A DNA stretch of 64,000 bases from UBA1227 sp045642705 (GTDB lineage: Bacteria > Bacillota > Clostridia > Oscillospirales > Acutalibacteraceae), in the NCBI GenBank assembly GCA_045642705.1, contig JAZUJK010000006.1, positions 1-64,000 of the forward strand, given 5' to 3'. The notes below the pieces were generated by a model that was not told the origin of the DNA, did no database searches, and worked only from the letters and a program-made list of their open reading frames with translations. Below, piece after piece: positions 14,661 to 23,234 of this stretch. Positions within the stretch are counted from its first letter, which is position 1; each line of letters begins with the position of its first letter. The position numbers were made by a program, and so were the translations under genes.

Positions 14661-17141
14661 TTGAAACTCGGTTTTTCAACTAAATATTGGCCTGAGTATT
14701 CTCTCGAGCAGTTCGTAGAACTTGCCAAGGATTCAAAGTTTGGTGCTATTGAACTCCATGACATAGGACTTGCGAAAAAAGAATCTCAGAAAATTCGTCA
14801 TTTGCTGTTCAATGCAGGCGTAGAGGTTTGCACTCTCAGCAGTGATATTAATATTGCAGATTATGGTGACAAGGAAGAGGCTCTAGCTTTGCTCAAGGGT
14901 CTCTGTAAGTCAGCTAAACTTCTCAACACACAGTATGTTAAGATTTACGCTGAGAATGAGGAGCCTGATGCTCTCGATAAGGCCATTGATTTCCTCAATG
15001 ATGCTCTTCCAATCGCAGAGGCAGCAGGTGTTGTACTTCTTATTGTCACAAGAAACCTGTTCTGCAATACAGATACATTATCAACTGTTATTAAGACATT
15101 CTCTTGTGATTATTTAGCAGTTGATTGGAATATGCATGATACATATTTCTGCGGTAAAGAGGACCCAGAGGACACAATCAAGAACCTCGGCGCCTATGTA
15201 AAACTTGTCCATGTTGTCGACCAGACTGATGATGAAAAGTATGCATTGATAGGCGAGGGTAAACTCCCAATGGATGAGATGATGAACGCTCTTCGCTCAG
15301 TCAATTATGATGGATATATCTGCCTTGAGTGGAATCCTAAATTCTTGCCTGAGGTCGATGATTTCGAAATCATTCTCACACATTACTATCACTACATGCT
15401 CTCTCTTGGTAGCCGTACTAAGACACAGAGCCACTACTATTACAACAATACACATACAGGAAAATTCCTCTGGAAGAAAGAGGCTCTTATCGATAAGACC
15501 TTCCCACAGGTACTTGATGCCATGGTAGAGGAGTTCCCTGATCAGATAGCATTCAAATATACAACTCTCGACTATACACGTACTTATTCTGAGTTCCGTG
15601 ACGATGTTGATACATTTGCTCGCTCATTGCTCGCTATGGGCGTCAAGAAGGGCACACAGGTTGCAGTATGGGCAACCAATGTACCAGAGTGGTATATCGC
15701 TTTCTGGGCTACTACCAAGATTGGTGCTGTACTTGTTACAGTTAATACAGCTTACAAGATTGCTGAGCTTGAATACTTGCTCAGACAGTCTGATACACAT
15801 ACTCTCATCATGATAGAGAACAATAAGGACAATTCCTATAAGGATACAGTTCTTGAACTCTGTCCTGAGCTCTATGAGACCAAGAAGGGACAGCCACTTC
15901 ATTCCAAGAGGCTTCCTTTCCTTCGCAATGTTATTACAATAGGCTTCAATATGCCTGGCTGTCTCAATTTTGAAGAAGCAGTCGCCAAGGCATCCAAGGT
16001 GCCACTTGTTGAGGTATATCGCATTGCTGCAACAGTCGATAAGAACGACGTTGCCAATATGCAATATACATCTGGTACAACAGGATTCCCTAAGGGCGTT
16101 ATGCTTACTCATTACAATATTGTAAACAATGGCAAGTGCATTGGCGACCGTATGGATCTCTCCACAGCAGACCGTATGATGATTCAAGTTCCAATGTTCC
16201 ATTGCTTTGGCATGGTACTTGCAATGACTGCAACAATGACACATGGTGGAACAATTTGTCCTATACCATATTTCTCAGCCAAGCCAAGCCTTGCTTGTAT
16301 CAATCAGGAGCATATAACAGCATTCCATGGTGTTCCTACAATGTTCATCGCAATGCTTCAGCATCCTGATTTCGATAAGACTGATTTCTCATATATGCGA
16401 ACAGGCATTATGGCCGGTAGTCCATGTCCTATTCCAGTTATGGAAGAGGTAGTGGAAAAGATGCATATGGATGAGATAACCATCGTATATGGCCAGACAG
16501 AGGCATCTCCGGGCTGTACAATGAGTTCAACTGATGACTCAATTGAAATCCGTTGTACAACTGTCGGAAGACCACTTCCTGAGATTGAGTGCAAGATTGT
16601 TGACCCAGAGACAGGGGAGGATTGCCCTGATGGTGTAGACGGCGAGTTCCTCGCACGTGGCTACAATATCATGAAGGGTTACTATAAGATGCCTAAGGCA
16701 ACTGCCAATACAGTTGATAAGGATGGCTGGCTTCATACTGGTGACCTCGCTCAGAGAACAACTGAGGGTAACTTTAAAATCACAGGTCGTCTCAAGGATA
16801 TGATCATCCGTGGCGGTGAAAATATCTATCCAAAAGAGCTTGAAGAATTCATCTATACGCATGACAAAGTAGAGGATGTCCAAGTAATCGGTGTACCAGA
16901 TGCTGGACTCGGTGAAGAGATATGCGCAGAGATAGTTTTAAAGCCTGGCGAGACCATGACAGAGGATGATATTCGCGCATATGTTGCAAGCAATATGGCT
17001 AAGCATAAAGTACCTAAGTACGTACTTTTTGTGGATAGTTTCCCTATGAATGCAGCTGGAAAAATCTTGAAATACAAGATGCGTGAAGACGCTATCAAGA
17101 TATTCGGTCTTGATAAGGACAATGCTATTGAAACAGCATAA
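14661..17141 (+). CDS. Fusion of sugar-isomerase-type TIM barrel and acyl-CoA synthetase
   Basis: This is an 826-residue two-part protein. Residues 1-250 form an AP-endonuclease-2/xylose-isomerase-like TIM barrel with plausible metal ligands (IELHD, AVDWNMHD, LVHVVD, CLEWNP). Residues 275-820 are an adenylate-forming ligase: P-loop YTSGTTGFPKG (near 470), YGQTEASPG, GWLHTGDLA, GRLKDMIIRGGENIYP (near 708) and the C-terminal catalytic Lys in NAAGKILK. The second half should activate a carboxylic acid as AMP ester and CoA thioester; the substrate is unknown. The start is a TTG at 14661, 8 nt after GAGGAGG. It forms a two-gene unit with the LeuA-like gene, closed by a strong terminator. Confidence 0.88.
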   Translation: MKLGFSTKYWPEYSLEQFVELAKDSKFGAIELHDIGLAKKESQKIRHLLFNAGVEVCTLSSDINIADYGDKEEALALLKGLCKSAKLLNTQYVKIYAENEEPDALDKAIDFLNDALPIAEAAGVVLLIVTRNLFCNTDTLSTVIKTFSCDYLAVDWNMHDTYFCGKEDPEDTIKNLGAYVKLVHVVDQTDDEKYALIGEGKLPMDEMMNALRSVNYDGYICLEWNPKFLPEVDDFEIILTHYYHYMLSLGSRTKTQSHYYYNNTHTGKFLWKKEALIDKTFPQVLDAMVEEFPDQIAFKYTTLDYTRTYSEFRDDVDTFARSLLAMGVKKGTQVAVWATNVPEWYIAFWATTKIGAVLVTVNTAYKIAELEYLLRQSDTHTLIMIENNKDNSYKDTVLELCPELYETKKGQPLHSKRLPFLRNVITIGFNMPGCLNFEEAVAKASKVPLVEVYRIAATVDKNDVANMQYTSGTTGFPKGVMLTHYNIVNNGKCIGDRMDLSTADRMMIQVPMFHCFGMVLAMTATMTHGGTICPIPYFSAKPSLACINQEHITAFHGVPTMFIAMLQHPDFDKTDFSYMRTGIMAGSPCPIPVMEEVVEKMHMDEITIVYGQTEASPGCTMSSTDDSIEIRCTTVGRPLPEIECKIVDPETGEDCPDGVDGEFLARGYNIMKGYYKMPKATANTVDKDGWLHTGDLAQRTTEGNFKITGRLKDMIIRGGENIYPKELEEFIYTHDKVEDVQVIGVPDAGLGEEICAEIVLKPGETMTEDDIRAYVASNMAKHKVPKYVLFVDSFPMNAAGKILKYKMREDAIKIFGLDKDNAIETA

Positions 17142-17146
17142 TTTAT

Positions 17147-17179
17147 GCCCCGAAGTTTACGCTTCGGGGCTGTTTTTTT
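17147..17179 (+). terminator. Terminator of the LeuA-like/TIM-ligase unit
   Basis: GCCCCGAAG pairs with CTTCGGGGC over a short loop and is followed by TGTTTTTTT. The strong stem and U-tract isolate the two-gene unit from dinB. Confidence 0.93.
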
Positions 17180-17190
17180 GCAAAACCGGA

Positions 17191-17219
17191 TTGCAATACG
17201 AACAAATGTGCGGTATAAT
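17191..17219 (+). promoter_or_regulatory. Promoter of dinB
   Basis: TTGCAA (17191-17196) and TATAAT (17214-17219) have a 17-bp spacer. An extended inverted repeat of the SOS-box type was not convincing. Confidence 0.75.
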
Positions 17220-17256
17220 ATTAGGACAAACGGTATTGAAAGTGAGGTGACTTGGC

Positions 17257-18480
17257 ATGGATAGAGTAATATTGCATTGCGACGGCAACAGCTTCTTTGC
17301 GTCCGTCGAGTGCTCGCTTCGACCAGAGCTCTGGAAGGTCCCTATGGCTGTTGCCGGCGACCCGGAGAGCAGGCACGGAATAATACTTGCGAAAAACGAG
17401 CTTGCCAAGTCATATGGCGTGCAGACAGCCGAGCCGATTTGGCAAGCGAAACGCAAGTGCCCAGACCTTGTCTGCGTGCCTGCTCAGCATGATGAATACC
17501 ATAAAATGTACGAGAAAATTAACAAGATTTATCTTGATTATACGGACCTCGTTGAACCATTTTCTATAGATGAATCATATCTGGATCTCACAGGTTGTAT
17601 GCATTTATTTCCAGGCAAAACACCACGTGATATTGCTGATCAGATAAGGGGCAGAGTAGAGAAGGAACTCGGTATTACAATCAGCGTTGGAGTGTCATTC
17701 TGTAAGTGCTTTGCGAAACTTGGCAGTGACTATAAAAAGCCCAATGCTACGACGGTTATCATGCGTGAGGATGTGCCGAGAATAGTATATCCATTACCGG
17801 TTACAGACCTACTTTTTGTCGGAAAAAGTTCCGCTGATGTCCTGCATGCTCACGCTGTTAAAACAGTCGGTGACCTCGCTGAACTCTCTGAGGAATATCT
17901 CAAGAAAATCCTTGGAAAACATGGCGAAACTCTATATAAATATGTTCATTGTATGGACGATGAACCTGTCCGTGATTTCTATGATTATACTGCGCCAAAA
18001 TCTATTGGAAACGGCATGACTTTTAAGCGAGATTTGGTGGGTGAGAGAGAGGTATATTCAGGCGTTTCAGTCCTCTCTGATTCGGTCGCATCGAGGCTCA
18101 GAAACGAGCATATGAAGTGTACAGTTGTCAGTGTACAGATTAAGGATCCTTCATTTGCTCAGATTCAGAGACAGCGCAAACTTGCCCATCCTACGTACCT
18201 TCAGCGCGAAATCACAGAATTTGCAATGGCACTTATCAAGGAAAATTGGGACTTTTCTAAACCGATTAGACTGATAACTATAACGGGCTCAGATCTCGTC
18301 CCTGAGGATGAGGAATATTCAGAACAAATTTCGCTATTTCAGTCGGATGAACCTGCCGATAATATAGATAAAGAAAAACAGGAAAAAATTGAGGACACAC
18401 TGGCGTCCATCCGAGAAAAATATGGCAAGTCAGCAATAAAATTTGGATATGCATCAGATGAGAATTTGGGCATAAAATAA
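17257..18480 (+). CDS. dinB: DNA polymerase IV (Y family)
   Basis: This 407-residue translesion DNA polymerase has the N-terminal HCDGNSFFASVE block (metal Asp), YGVQTAEPIWQAKRKCPDL, the catalytic SIDESYLD (metal Asp/Glu, about residues 105-112), a helix-hairpin-helix region and a little-finger domain. The N-terminal motif reads CDGNSFF instead of the DMDAFF usual in E. coli DinB, which I associate with a Firmicutes branch. The C-terminus has no clear beta-clamp motif except QISLFQ near residue 355, which does look like a clamp-binding box. It is a monocistronic gene between two terminators. Confidence 0.9.
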   Translation: MDRVILHCDGNSFFASVECSLRPELWKVPMAVAGDPESRHGIILAKNELAKSYGVQTAEPIWQAKRKCPDLVCVPAQHDEYHKMYEKINKIYLDYTDLVEPFSIDESYLDLTGCMHLFPGKTPRDIADQIRGRVEKELGITISVGVSFCKCFAKLGSDYKKPNATTVIMREDVPRIVYPLPVTDLLFVGKSSADVLHAHAVKTVGDLAELSEEYLKKILGKHGETLYKYVHCMDDEPVRDFYDYTAPKSIGNGMTFKRDLVGEREVYSGVSVLSDSVASRLRNEHMKCTVVSVQIKDPSFAQIQRQRKLAHPTYLQREITEFAMALIKENWDFSKPIRLITITGSDLVPEDEEYSEQISLFQSDEPADNIDKEKQEKIEDTLASIREKYGKSAIKFGYASDENLGIK

Positions 18481-18511
18481 CAGCTCCCATTAGCCGGGAG
18501 CTGTTTCTTTT
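18481..18511. terminator. Terminator between dinB and rnhA
   Basis: CAGCTCCC (18481-18488) pairs with GGGAGCTG (18496-18503) and is followed by TTTCTTTT. It separates the converging dinB and rnhA genes. Confidence 0.88.
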
Positions 18512-18956
18512 ATAGATATTTCTGATATGCCGAAACTGCGAGGGTATCGCAGCGTTCGTTTTCTGGATGACCAGCGTGTCCCTTGAGCCAGATTATCTGG
18601 AGATCATGTGGCTCGACAAGCGTGAGGAGCTCGTCCCAGAGCTCTATATTTTGGGCTGGCTTTTTGTCGGCCTTGCGCCAGCCATTGGCCTTCCACTGAG
18701 CGGCCCAACCCTTGTCGAGCCCGTTCGCAACATATTGCGAATCAGTGTATAGAACAACTTTGCAAGGACGTTTTAATGCACGAAATCCCTCTATTACGGC
18801 AGTGAGTTCCATCTTGTTATTGGTGGTTTCAGGCTCGCCGCCAGAAAATTCTTTTTCATATTCACCAGAGCGGAGGATAGTGCCCCAACCGCCAGGGCCA
18901 GGATTGCCACTACAAGCACCGTCTGTAAACATTTCAACTTTGGTTTTCTCGCTCAT
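18510..18956 (-). CDS. rnhA: Ribonuclease HI
   Basis: This 148-residue RNase H1 degrades RNA in RNA-DNA hybrids. The metal-binding residues are visible: Asp in MFTDGACSGNPGPGG, Glu in KMELTAVIEG, Asp in YTDSQYV and Asp in ERCDTLA. GHAGHPENE carries the usual mobile His. The ATG at 18956 (minus strand) is used because AAGGAG lies just upstream; a GTG 15 bases earlier precedes that site. Gene length is standard, with no N-terminal hybrid-binding domain. Confidence 0.94.
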   Translation of the reverse strand: MSEKTKVEMFTDGACSGNPGPGGWGTILRSGEYEKEFSGGEPETTNNKMELTAVIEGFRALKRPCKVVLYTDSQYVANGLDKGWAAQWKANGWRKADKKPAQNIELWDELLTLVEPHDLQIIWLKGHAGHPENERCDTLAVSAYQKYL

Positions 18957-19060
18957 ATGAGACTCCTTCACATATCGTTTACGTATGGCATTATTCTATC
19001 ACAAACGAGTCGCAACTACAAATATATTGAAAAAAGATATAATATCTTTACTCTATCCAC

Positions 19061-19089
19061 TTGCTTATTACTTTATAATTATTTATAAT
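19061..19089 (+). promoter_or_regulatory. Promoter of the RNase J - ftsH operon
   Basis: TTGCTT (19061-19066) and TATAAT (19084-19089) have a 17-bp spacer and AT-rich flanks. It is the only strong promoter found upstream of the tightly packed genes that run to 29316. Confidence 0.75.
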
Positions 19090-19159
19090 ATAATGGCTAA
19101 TCTGATATTTTGGGCTTATATGCCCATCGAAATAAATTTTGAGAAAGGAGAACTTTGCT

Positions 19160-20842
19160 ATGAGTTCTAAGAAGGACACATTCAAATTGCCTGTTAGAAT
19201 TTCTTTCCTTGGTGGATTAAATGAGATAGGCAAGAACATGACACTCTACGAATACGATGGCGATATGTTTATCGTCGATTGTGGCCTTGCCTTTCCAGAG
19301 TCCGATATGCTCGGCGTCGATATTGTAATTCCTGATTTTACATATGTTGAACGAAACGCAGATAAACTAAAGGGTATTGTAATTACCCACGGACATGAGG
19401 ACCATATCGGTGGTCTCGCATATCTTCTCAAGATTGTAAATGTTCCAGTATATGGAACAGCACTGACACTTGGTCTTGTAGAAGGTAAGCTCCGTGAACA
19501 TGAAATGCTTGATGCATGTGATCTTAGAGTTATCAAGCCAGGTGATTTCATTGAACTTGGCAAGTTTACTTTGGAAGCAATTCATGTAAACCACTCCATC
19601 CCTGATGCAGTGGCTTTCGCAATCAGATGCGCAGCCGGTACGATAGTACAGACTGGCGATTTCAAGATTGATACAACTCCTATCGATGGTCAGATGATTG
19701 ACCTCGCTCGATTTGCCGAAATAGGTAAAGAGGGAGTTATGTGCTATCTCGCTGATTCAACCAACGCAGAGAAGCCTGGTTATTCAGCATCAGAGAGAAC
19801 AGTTGGTCAATCTTTTGAAACACTTTTCAGAAAAGCTGGCAAGAGGAGAATTATTGTTGCGACATTCGCATCCAATATTCACCGCGTTCAGCAGATTATC
19901 AACGAGGCAGTTTCCCAGAACAGAAAGGTTGCTCTATCAGGACGTTCTCTCGAGAATGTTGTGGCAGTTGGACAGGAATTGGGATATCTCGATGTACCAG
20001 ACGGAGTTATTATTCCGCTAGATGAGATTGGAAGCTATGAGCCATGGCAGTTGCTTCTTGTAACAACTGGTAGCCAGGGCGAGCCTATGTCAGCTCTCTC
20101 TCGTATGGCATTCCAGGATCACCGAAAGGTAAATATCTCATCCAATGACTATGTTATTATTTCCGCTACACCTATTCCAGGAAATGAGAAGTCAGTCTCC
20201 AAGGTTGTTAATGAACTTATGAGACATGGCGCAGAAGTTGTCTATGAGAAGATGTACGATGTACATGTATCCGGACACGCATGCCAAGAGGAGTTAAAGC
20301 TTATGCTTGGTCTCTTGTGCCCACGTTACTTCGTTCCTGTACATGGTGAGCAGAAACATCTTAGCAAGCATGCAATGCTTGCCAACTCAATGGGAATGCC
20401 ATCTCGCGATATCATCATTCCTGATATCGGTAAGACAATTGAAGTATGCGATGGCATGTTCCACGAGAAGGGTATGATACCAGCCGGCAAAGTATTTGTT
20501 GACGGCTCCGGTGTAGGCGATGTAGGCCAGGTAGTAATTCGTGACCGTACTAAGCTATCGCAGGACGGTATTATAACAATCGTTATGACAATCGAGTCTG
20601 TATCGGGAGAGGTCGTAGCAGGCCCAGATATAGTATCACGTGGATTTGTATATGTACGTGAATCCGAAGAACTTATGGATGAGATGAAAGATATCGCATC
20701 CGATGCAATCAACGAATGCATCGAGAACGATATCCGCGATTGGGCATCCATCAAGAGTAGAGTTCGTGATGAGGTTGGACAACTTGTTTATGAGAGAACA
20801 AGACGTACACCAATGATTTTGCCAATTATTATGGAGGTTTAG
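19160..20842 (+). CDS. rnj: Ribonuclease J
   Basis: This 560-residue metallo-beta-lactamase/beta-CASP ribonuclease has endo- and 5'-3' exonuclease activity and is central to RNA turnover in Firmicutes. The zinc motif HGHEDHIGG (near residue 75) is followed by the beta-CASP block. PVHGEQKHL, the ADSTNAEKPGYSASE region and the C-terminal RNase J domain are all recognisable. The start is ATG 19160 with AGAAAGGAG 9 nt before; the upstream TTG would place the Shine-Dalgarno site inside the gene. First gene of a long operon; gdpP begins 2 nt after its stop. Confidence 0.94.
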   Translation: MSSKKDTFKLPVRISFLGGLNEIGKNMTLYEYDGDMFIVDCGLAFPESDMLGVDIVIPDFTYVERNADKLKGIVITHGHEDHIGGLAYLLKIVNVPVYGTALTLGLVEGKLREHEMLDACDLRVIKPGDFIELGKFTLEAIHVNHSIPDAVAFAIRCAAGTIVQTGDFKIDTTPIDGQMIDLARFAEIGKEGVMCYLADSTNAEKPGYSASERTVGQSFETLFRKAGKRRIIVATFASNIHRVQQIINEAVSQNRKVALSGRSLENVVAVGQELGYLDVPDGVIIPLDEIGSYEPWQLLLVTTGSQGEPMSALSRMAFQDHRKVNISSNDYVIISATPIPGNEKSVSKVVNELMRHGAEVVYEKMYDVHVSGHACQEELKLMLGLLCPRYFVPVHGEQKHLSKHAMLANSMGMPSRDIIIPDIGKTIEVCDGMFHEKGMIPAGKVFVDGSGVGDVGQVVIRDRTKLSQDGIITIVMTIESVSGEVVAGPDIVSRGFVYVRESEELMDEMKDIASDAINECIENDIRDWASIKSRVRDEVGQLVYERTRRTPMILPIIMEV

Positions 20843-20844
20843 TA

Positions 20845-22791
20845 GTGAAAGCAGTATATTCTCTTCTCTGCTTACTAGCAGCAGCTGCATCAACTGTATA
20901 TATGGCATTGTATCTTGACCGTAAGATTGCAATGATTCAGGCGGTTGTATTTCTTGCACTCTGTCTTATGTGGCTTATTATCTATGCTTTCAAGACAGCA
21001 ACACTCAAGAAAAATGTAGCTCGTGCATCTAAATATCTCGAGAACAAGGAAGGCGCTGAGACGCGTCCATTCCCAACTCTTGTATGCGATGGCAAGGGAG
21101 ATATCATCTGGTACAACGAACTCTTTGGCAAGAGTGTACTCGGTGAGGAACTAATTCACTCTGGAAATATCAAGGAGTTTATCGGGGATATTTCGATTGA
21201 GACACTTAAACTCTCAACAGAGGGCTCAAGTATCGCATTTGGTGATAAGAAATATACGGTATATCTAGATACTATTCCTGATGGCAAGCCAATCTATTGT
21301 CTATATTTCATTGATTATACAGAACTTAAGAATATTGCTGATGAGTATAAGCAGTCACGCCCAGTTGTTATCCAGTTCAAGCTCGATAACCTCGATGAAA
21401 TCTATCAGAATTTCAAGAGCAGTGAGTGCGAAGTAATCAGCGGTGAGATTGAAAAGATTCTTGAGCAATGGGCCAGCAAGTACACAGGCCTCTTCCGCAA
21501 GGTCGGTAGTGGCAAATTCTTGATGGTTACACAAGAGCGTGCTCTTGACGAATTGAAAGCAAGCAAATTTGACATATTAAAGCAGGTTCGCGATTACAAG
21601 TATGGCAATCGCGAAGTGGACGTTACCATATCGATTGGCGTTGGCCACGGTGGTAATTATGATGAGTGCGATGAGTTCTCTGTCCAGGCTCTCGAGATGT
21701 CTCAGAGCCGTGGCGGTGACCAAGCAACTATCAACTGCAATGGTGAACTTCAATTCTATGGTGGCACACAGCAGGGCACAACCAAGCAGGCCAAGATCAA
21801 GGCGAGAATCATCGCCAGTGCATTTGCAGATCACGTGGCCAACTCGGATGCTGTATTTGTTATGGGCCATGCCTTCTCAGACCTCGACAGCGTTGGTTCT
21901 GCTGTCGGTATCTATATGGCAGTTCGCGCCCTCGGCGGTCACTGCTATATTCTCTGTGACAAGGAGAAGTCTATGGCCAAGCAGCTGATAGAGCAGCTTG
22001 ATTCCACTGATGTTCCTAATACATTCATCGATGCAAATACAGCAGGTGAGTATATCTCAGCTCGCAGTCTTCTTGTTGTAGTTGATACACATAGAGCAGC
22101 ATCTCTTGAATATCCAGAACTCTATCCTGAGTTTGAAAATGTTGTTGTAATCGACCATCATCGTCGCACAGCAAATTATATAAGCAATGCAGTTCTCTAT
22201 TATGATGAGCCAAATGCATCATCTGCATGTGAGATGGTAACTGAGCTTCTACAATATGTTCCAGCTAAAGTGGAATTGCCAGCACTCTGTGCTGAGGCAC
22301 TTCTCTCTGGAATTATGCTTGATACTAGAAACTTTATCCTCTCAACTGGTGCTCGTACTTTTGAGGCTGCAGCATATCTCAAGAACAGCGGCGCAAATAC
22401 TGTATCAGCCAAGCAGTTGTTCGCTAATGATTTCGACAGTTACAAGCAGAAATATGCAATTATTTCTACAGCAGTAACTTATAAGGGCTGCGCTGTTGCA
22501 GTTGCAACTGACCACGCAGACAATATGAGACTTGTTGCATCCCAGGTAGCAAATGAACTTCTCAATGTTGCTGGAGTCAAGTCATCATATGTTTTATTTG
22601 AGGAAAATAATCAGATTAATATCTCGGCGAGATCTCTCGGTGAGATGAATGTTCAGGTGATTATGGAACGCCTCGGCGGTGGCGGACATCTCACGATGGC
22701 AGCCACACAAATCGAGAATATTACAATGGGAGATGCCGTTGTAAAACTCGAGGATGCAATCAACGAATACTTTGAGGAGAATGATATATGA
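20845..22791 (+). CDS. gdpP: GdpP-type cyclic-di-AMP phosphodiesterase
   Basis: This 648-residue membrane-bound enzyme hydrolyses c-di-AMP. Two transmembrane helices (about residues 3-50) are followed by a PAS-like segment, a degenerate GGDEF domain and a DHH/DHHA1 catalytic half. The latter shows GHAFSDLDSVGSA (near residue 345), VVDTH, VIDHHRR and, at the C-terminus, GGGGH. The start is a GTG at 20845 with GGAGGT upstream inside rnj. The 4-base overlap with rplI couples their translation. The gdpP-rplI-dnaB order is conserved in many Firmicutes. Confidence 0.93.
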   Translation: MKAVYSLLCLLAAAASTVYMALYLDRKIAMIQAVVFLALCLMWLIIYAFKTATLKKNVARASKYLENKEGAETRPFPTLVCDGKGDIIWYNELFGKSVLGEELIHSGNIKEFIGDISIETLKLSTEGSSIAFGDKKYTVYLDTIPDGKPIYCLYFIDYTELKNIADEYKQSRPVVIQFKLDNLDEIYQNFKSSECEVISGEIEKILEQWASKYTGLFRKVGSGKFLMVTQERALDELKASKFDILKQVRDYKYGNREVDVTISIGVGHGGNYDECDEFSVQALEMSQSRGGDQATINCNGELQFYGGTQQGTTKQAKIKARIIASAFADHVANSDAVFVMGHAFSDLDSVGSAVGIYMAVRALGGHCYILCDKEKSMAKQLIEQLDSTDVPNTFIDANTAGEYISARSLLVVVDTHRAASLEYPELYPEFENVVVIDHHRRTANYISNAVLYYDEPNASSACEMVTELLQYVPAKVELPALCAEALLSGIMLDTRNFILSTGARTFEAAAYLKNSGANTVSAKQLFANDFDSYKQKYAIISTAVTYKGCAVAVATDHADNMRLVASQVANELLNVAGVKSSYVLFEENNQINISARSLGEMNVQVIMERLGGGGHLTMAATQIENITMGDAVVKLEDAINEYFEENDI

Positions 22792-23231
22792 AAGTAATTT
22801 TGAAAGAAGATGTTAAGGGCCTTGGTAAGAAGGGCGAGATGGTAAACGCATCTGACGGTTACGCTCGCAATTTCCTATTCCCTAAGGGTCTTGCAGTTGA
22901 AGCGAATGCCCAGAATGTAACAGAGAAGAACAATGCTGATGCATCCAAACAGTTTAAATATGATACAGATAAGGCTAATGCCCAGGCAGCAGCCGACAAG
23001 ATAGATGGCCAGATTCTTGAAATCAAGGCCAAGGCAGGTAAGGGCGGCAAACTCTTTGGTTCAGTAACTGCCAAGGAGATTGCACAGAAGATTAAGACTG
23101 ATTATCAGATTGATGTGGATAAGAGAAAAATCACTTCACCTGATATCAAATCATTTGGCACATTTGGTGCTACTGTAAAACTATTTGAAGGCGTAAAAGC
23201 AGAGATCAAAGTAAAAGTAACCGAGGAGTAA
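22788..23231 (+). CDS. rplI: Ribosomal protein L9
   Basis: This 147-residue protein of the 50S subunit has the N-terminal signature VKGLGKKGEMVNASDGYARNFL (residues 9-30), a long central helix and the C-terminal domain with KAGKGGKLFGSVT. The start overlaps the gdpP stop by 4 bases (ATGA). Length is standard. Confidence 0.96.
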   Translation: MKVILKEDVKGLGKKGEMVNASDGYARNFLFPKGLAVEANAQNVTEKNNADASKQFKYDTDKANAQAAADKIDGQILEIKAKAGKGGKLFGSVTAKEIAQKIKTDYQIDVDKRKITSPDIKSFGTFGATVKLFEGVKAEIKVKVTEE

Positions 23232-23234
23232 GTT

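Noticed and set aside
15624..16244. 206-codon minus-strand frame inside the TIM-ligase fusion
   Set aside because: No Shine-Dalgarno site and composition of a reverse-frame shadow; the plus-strand protein has clear motifs.
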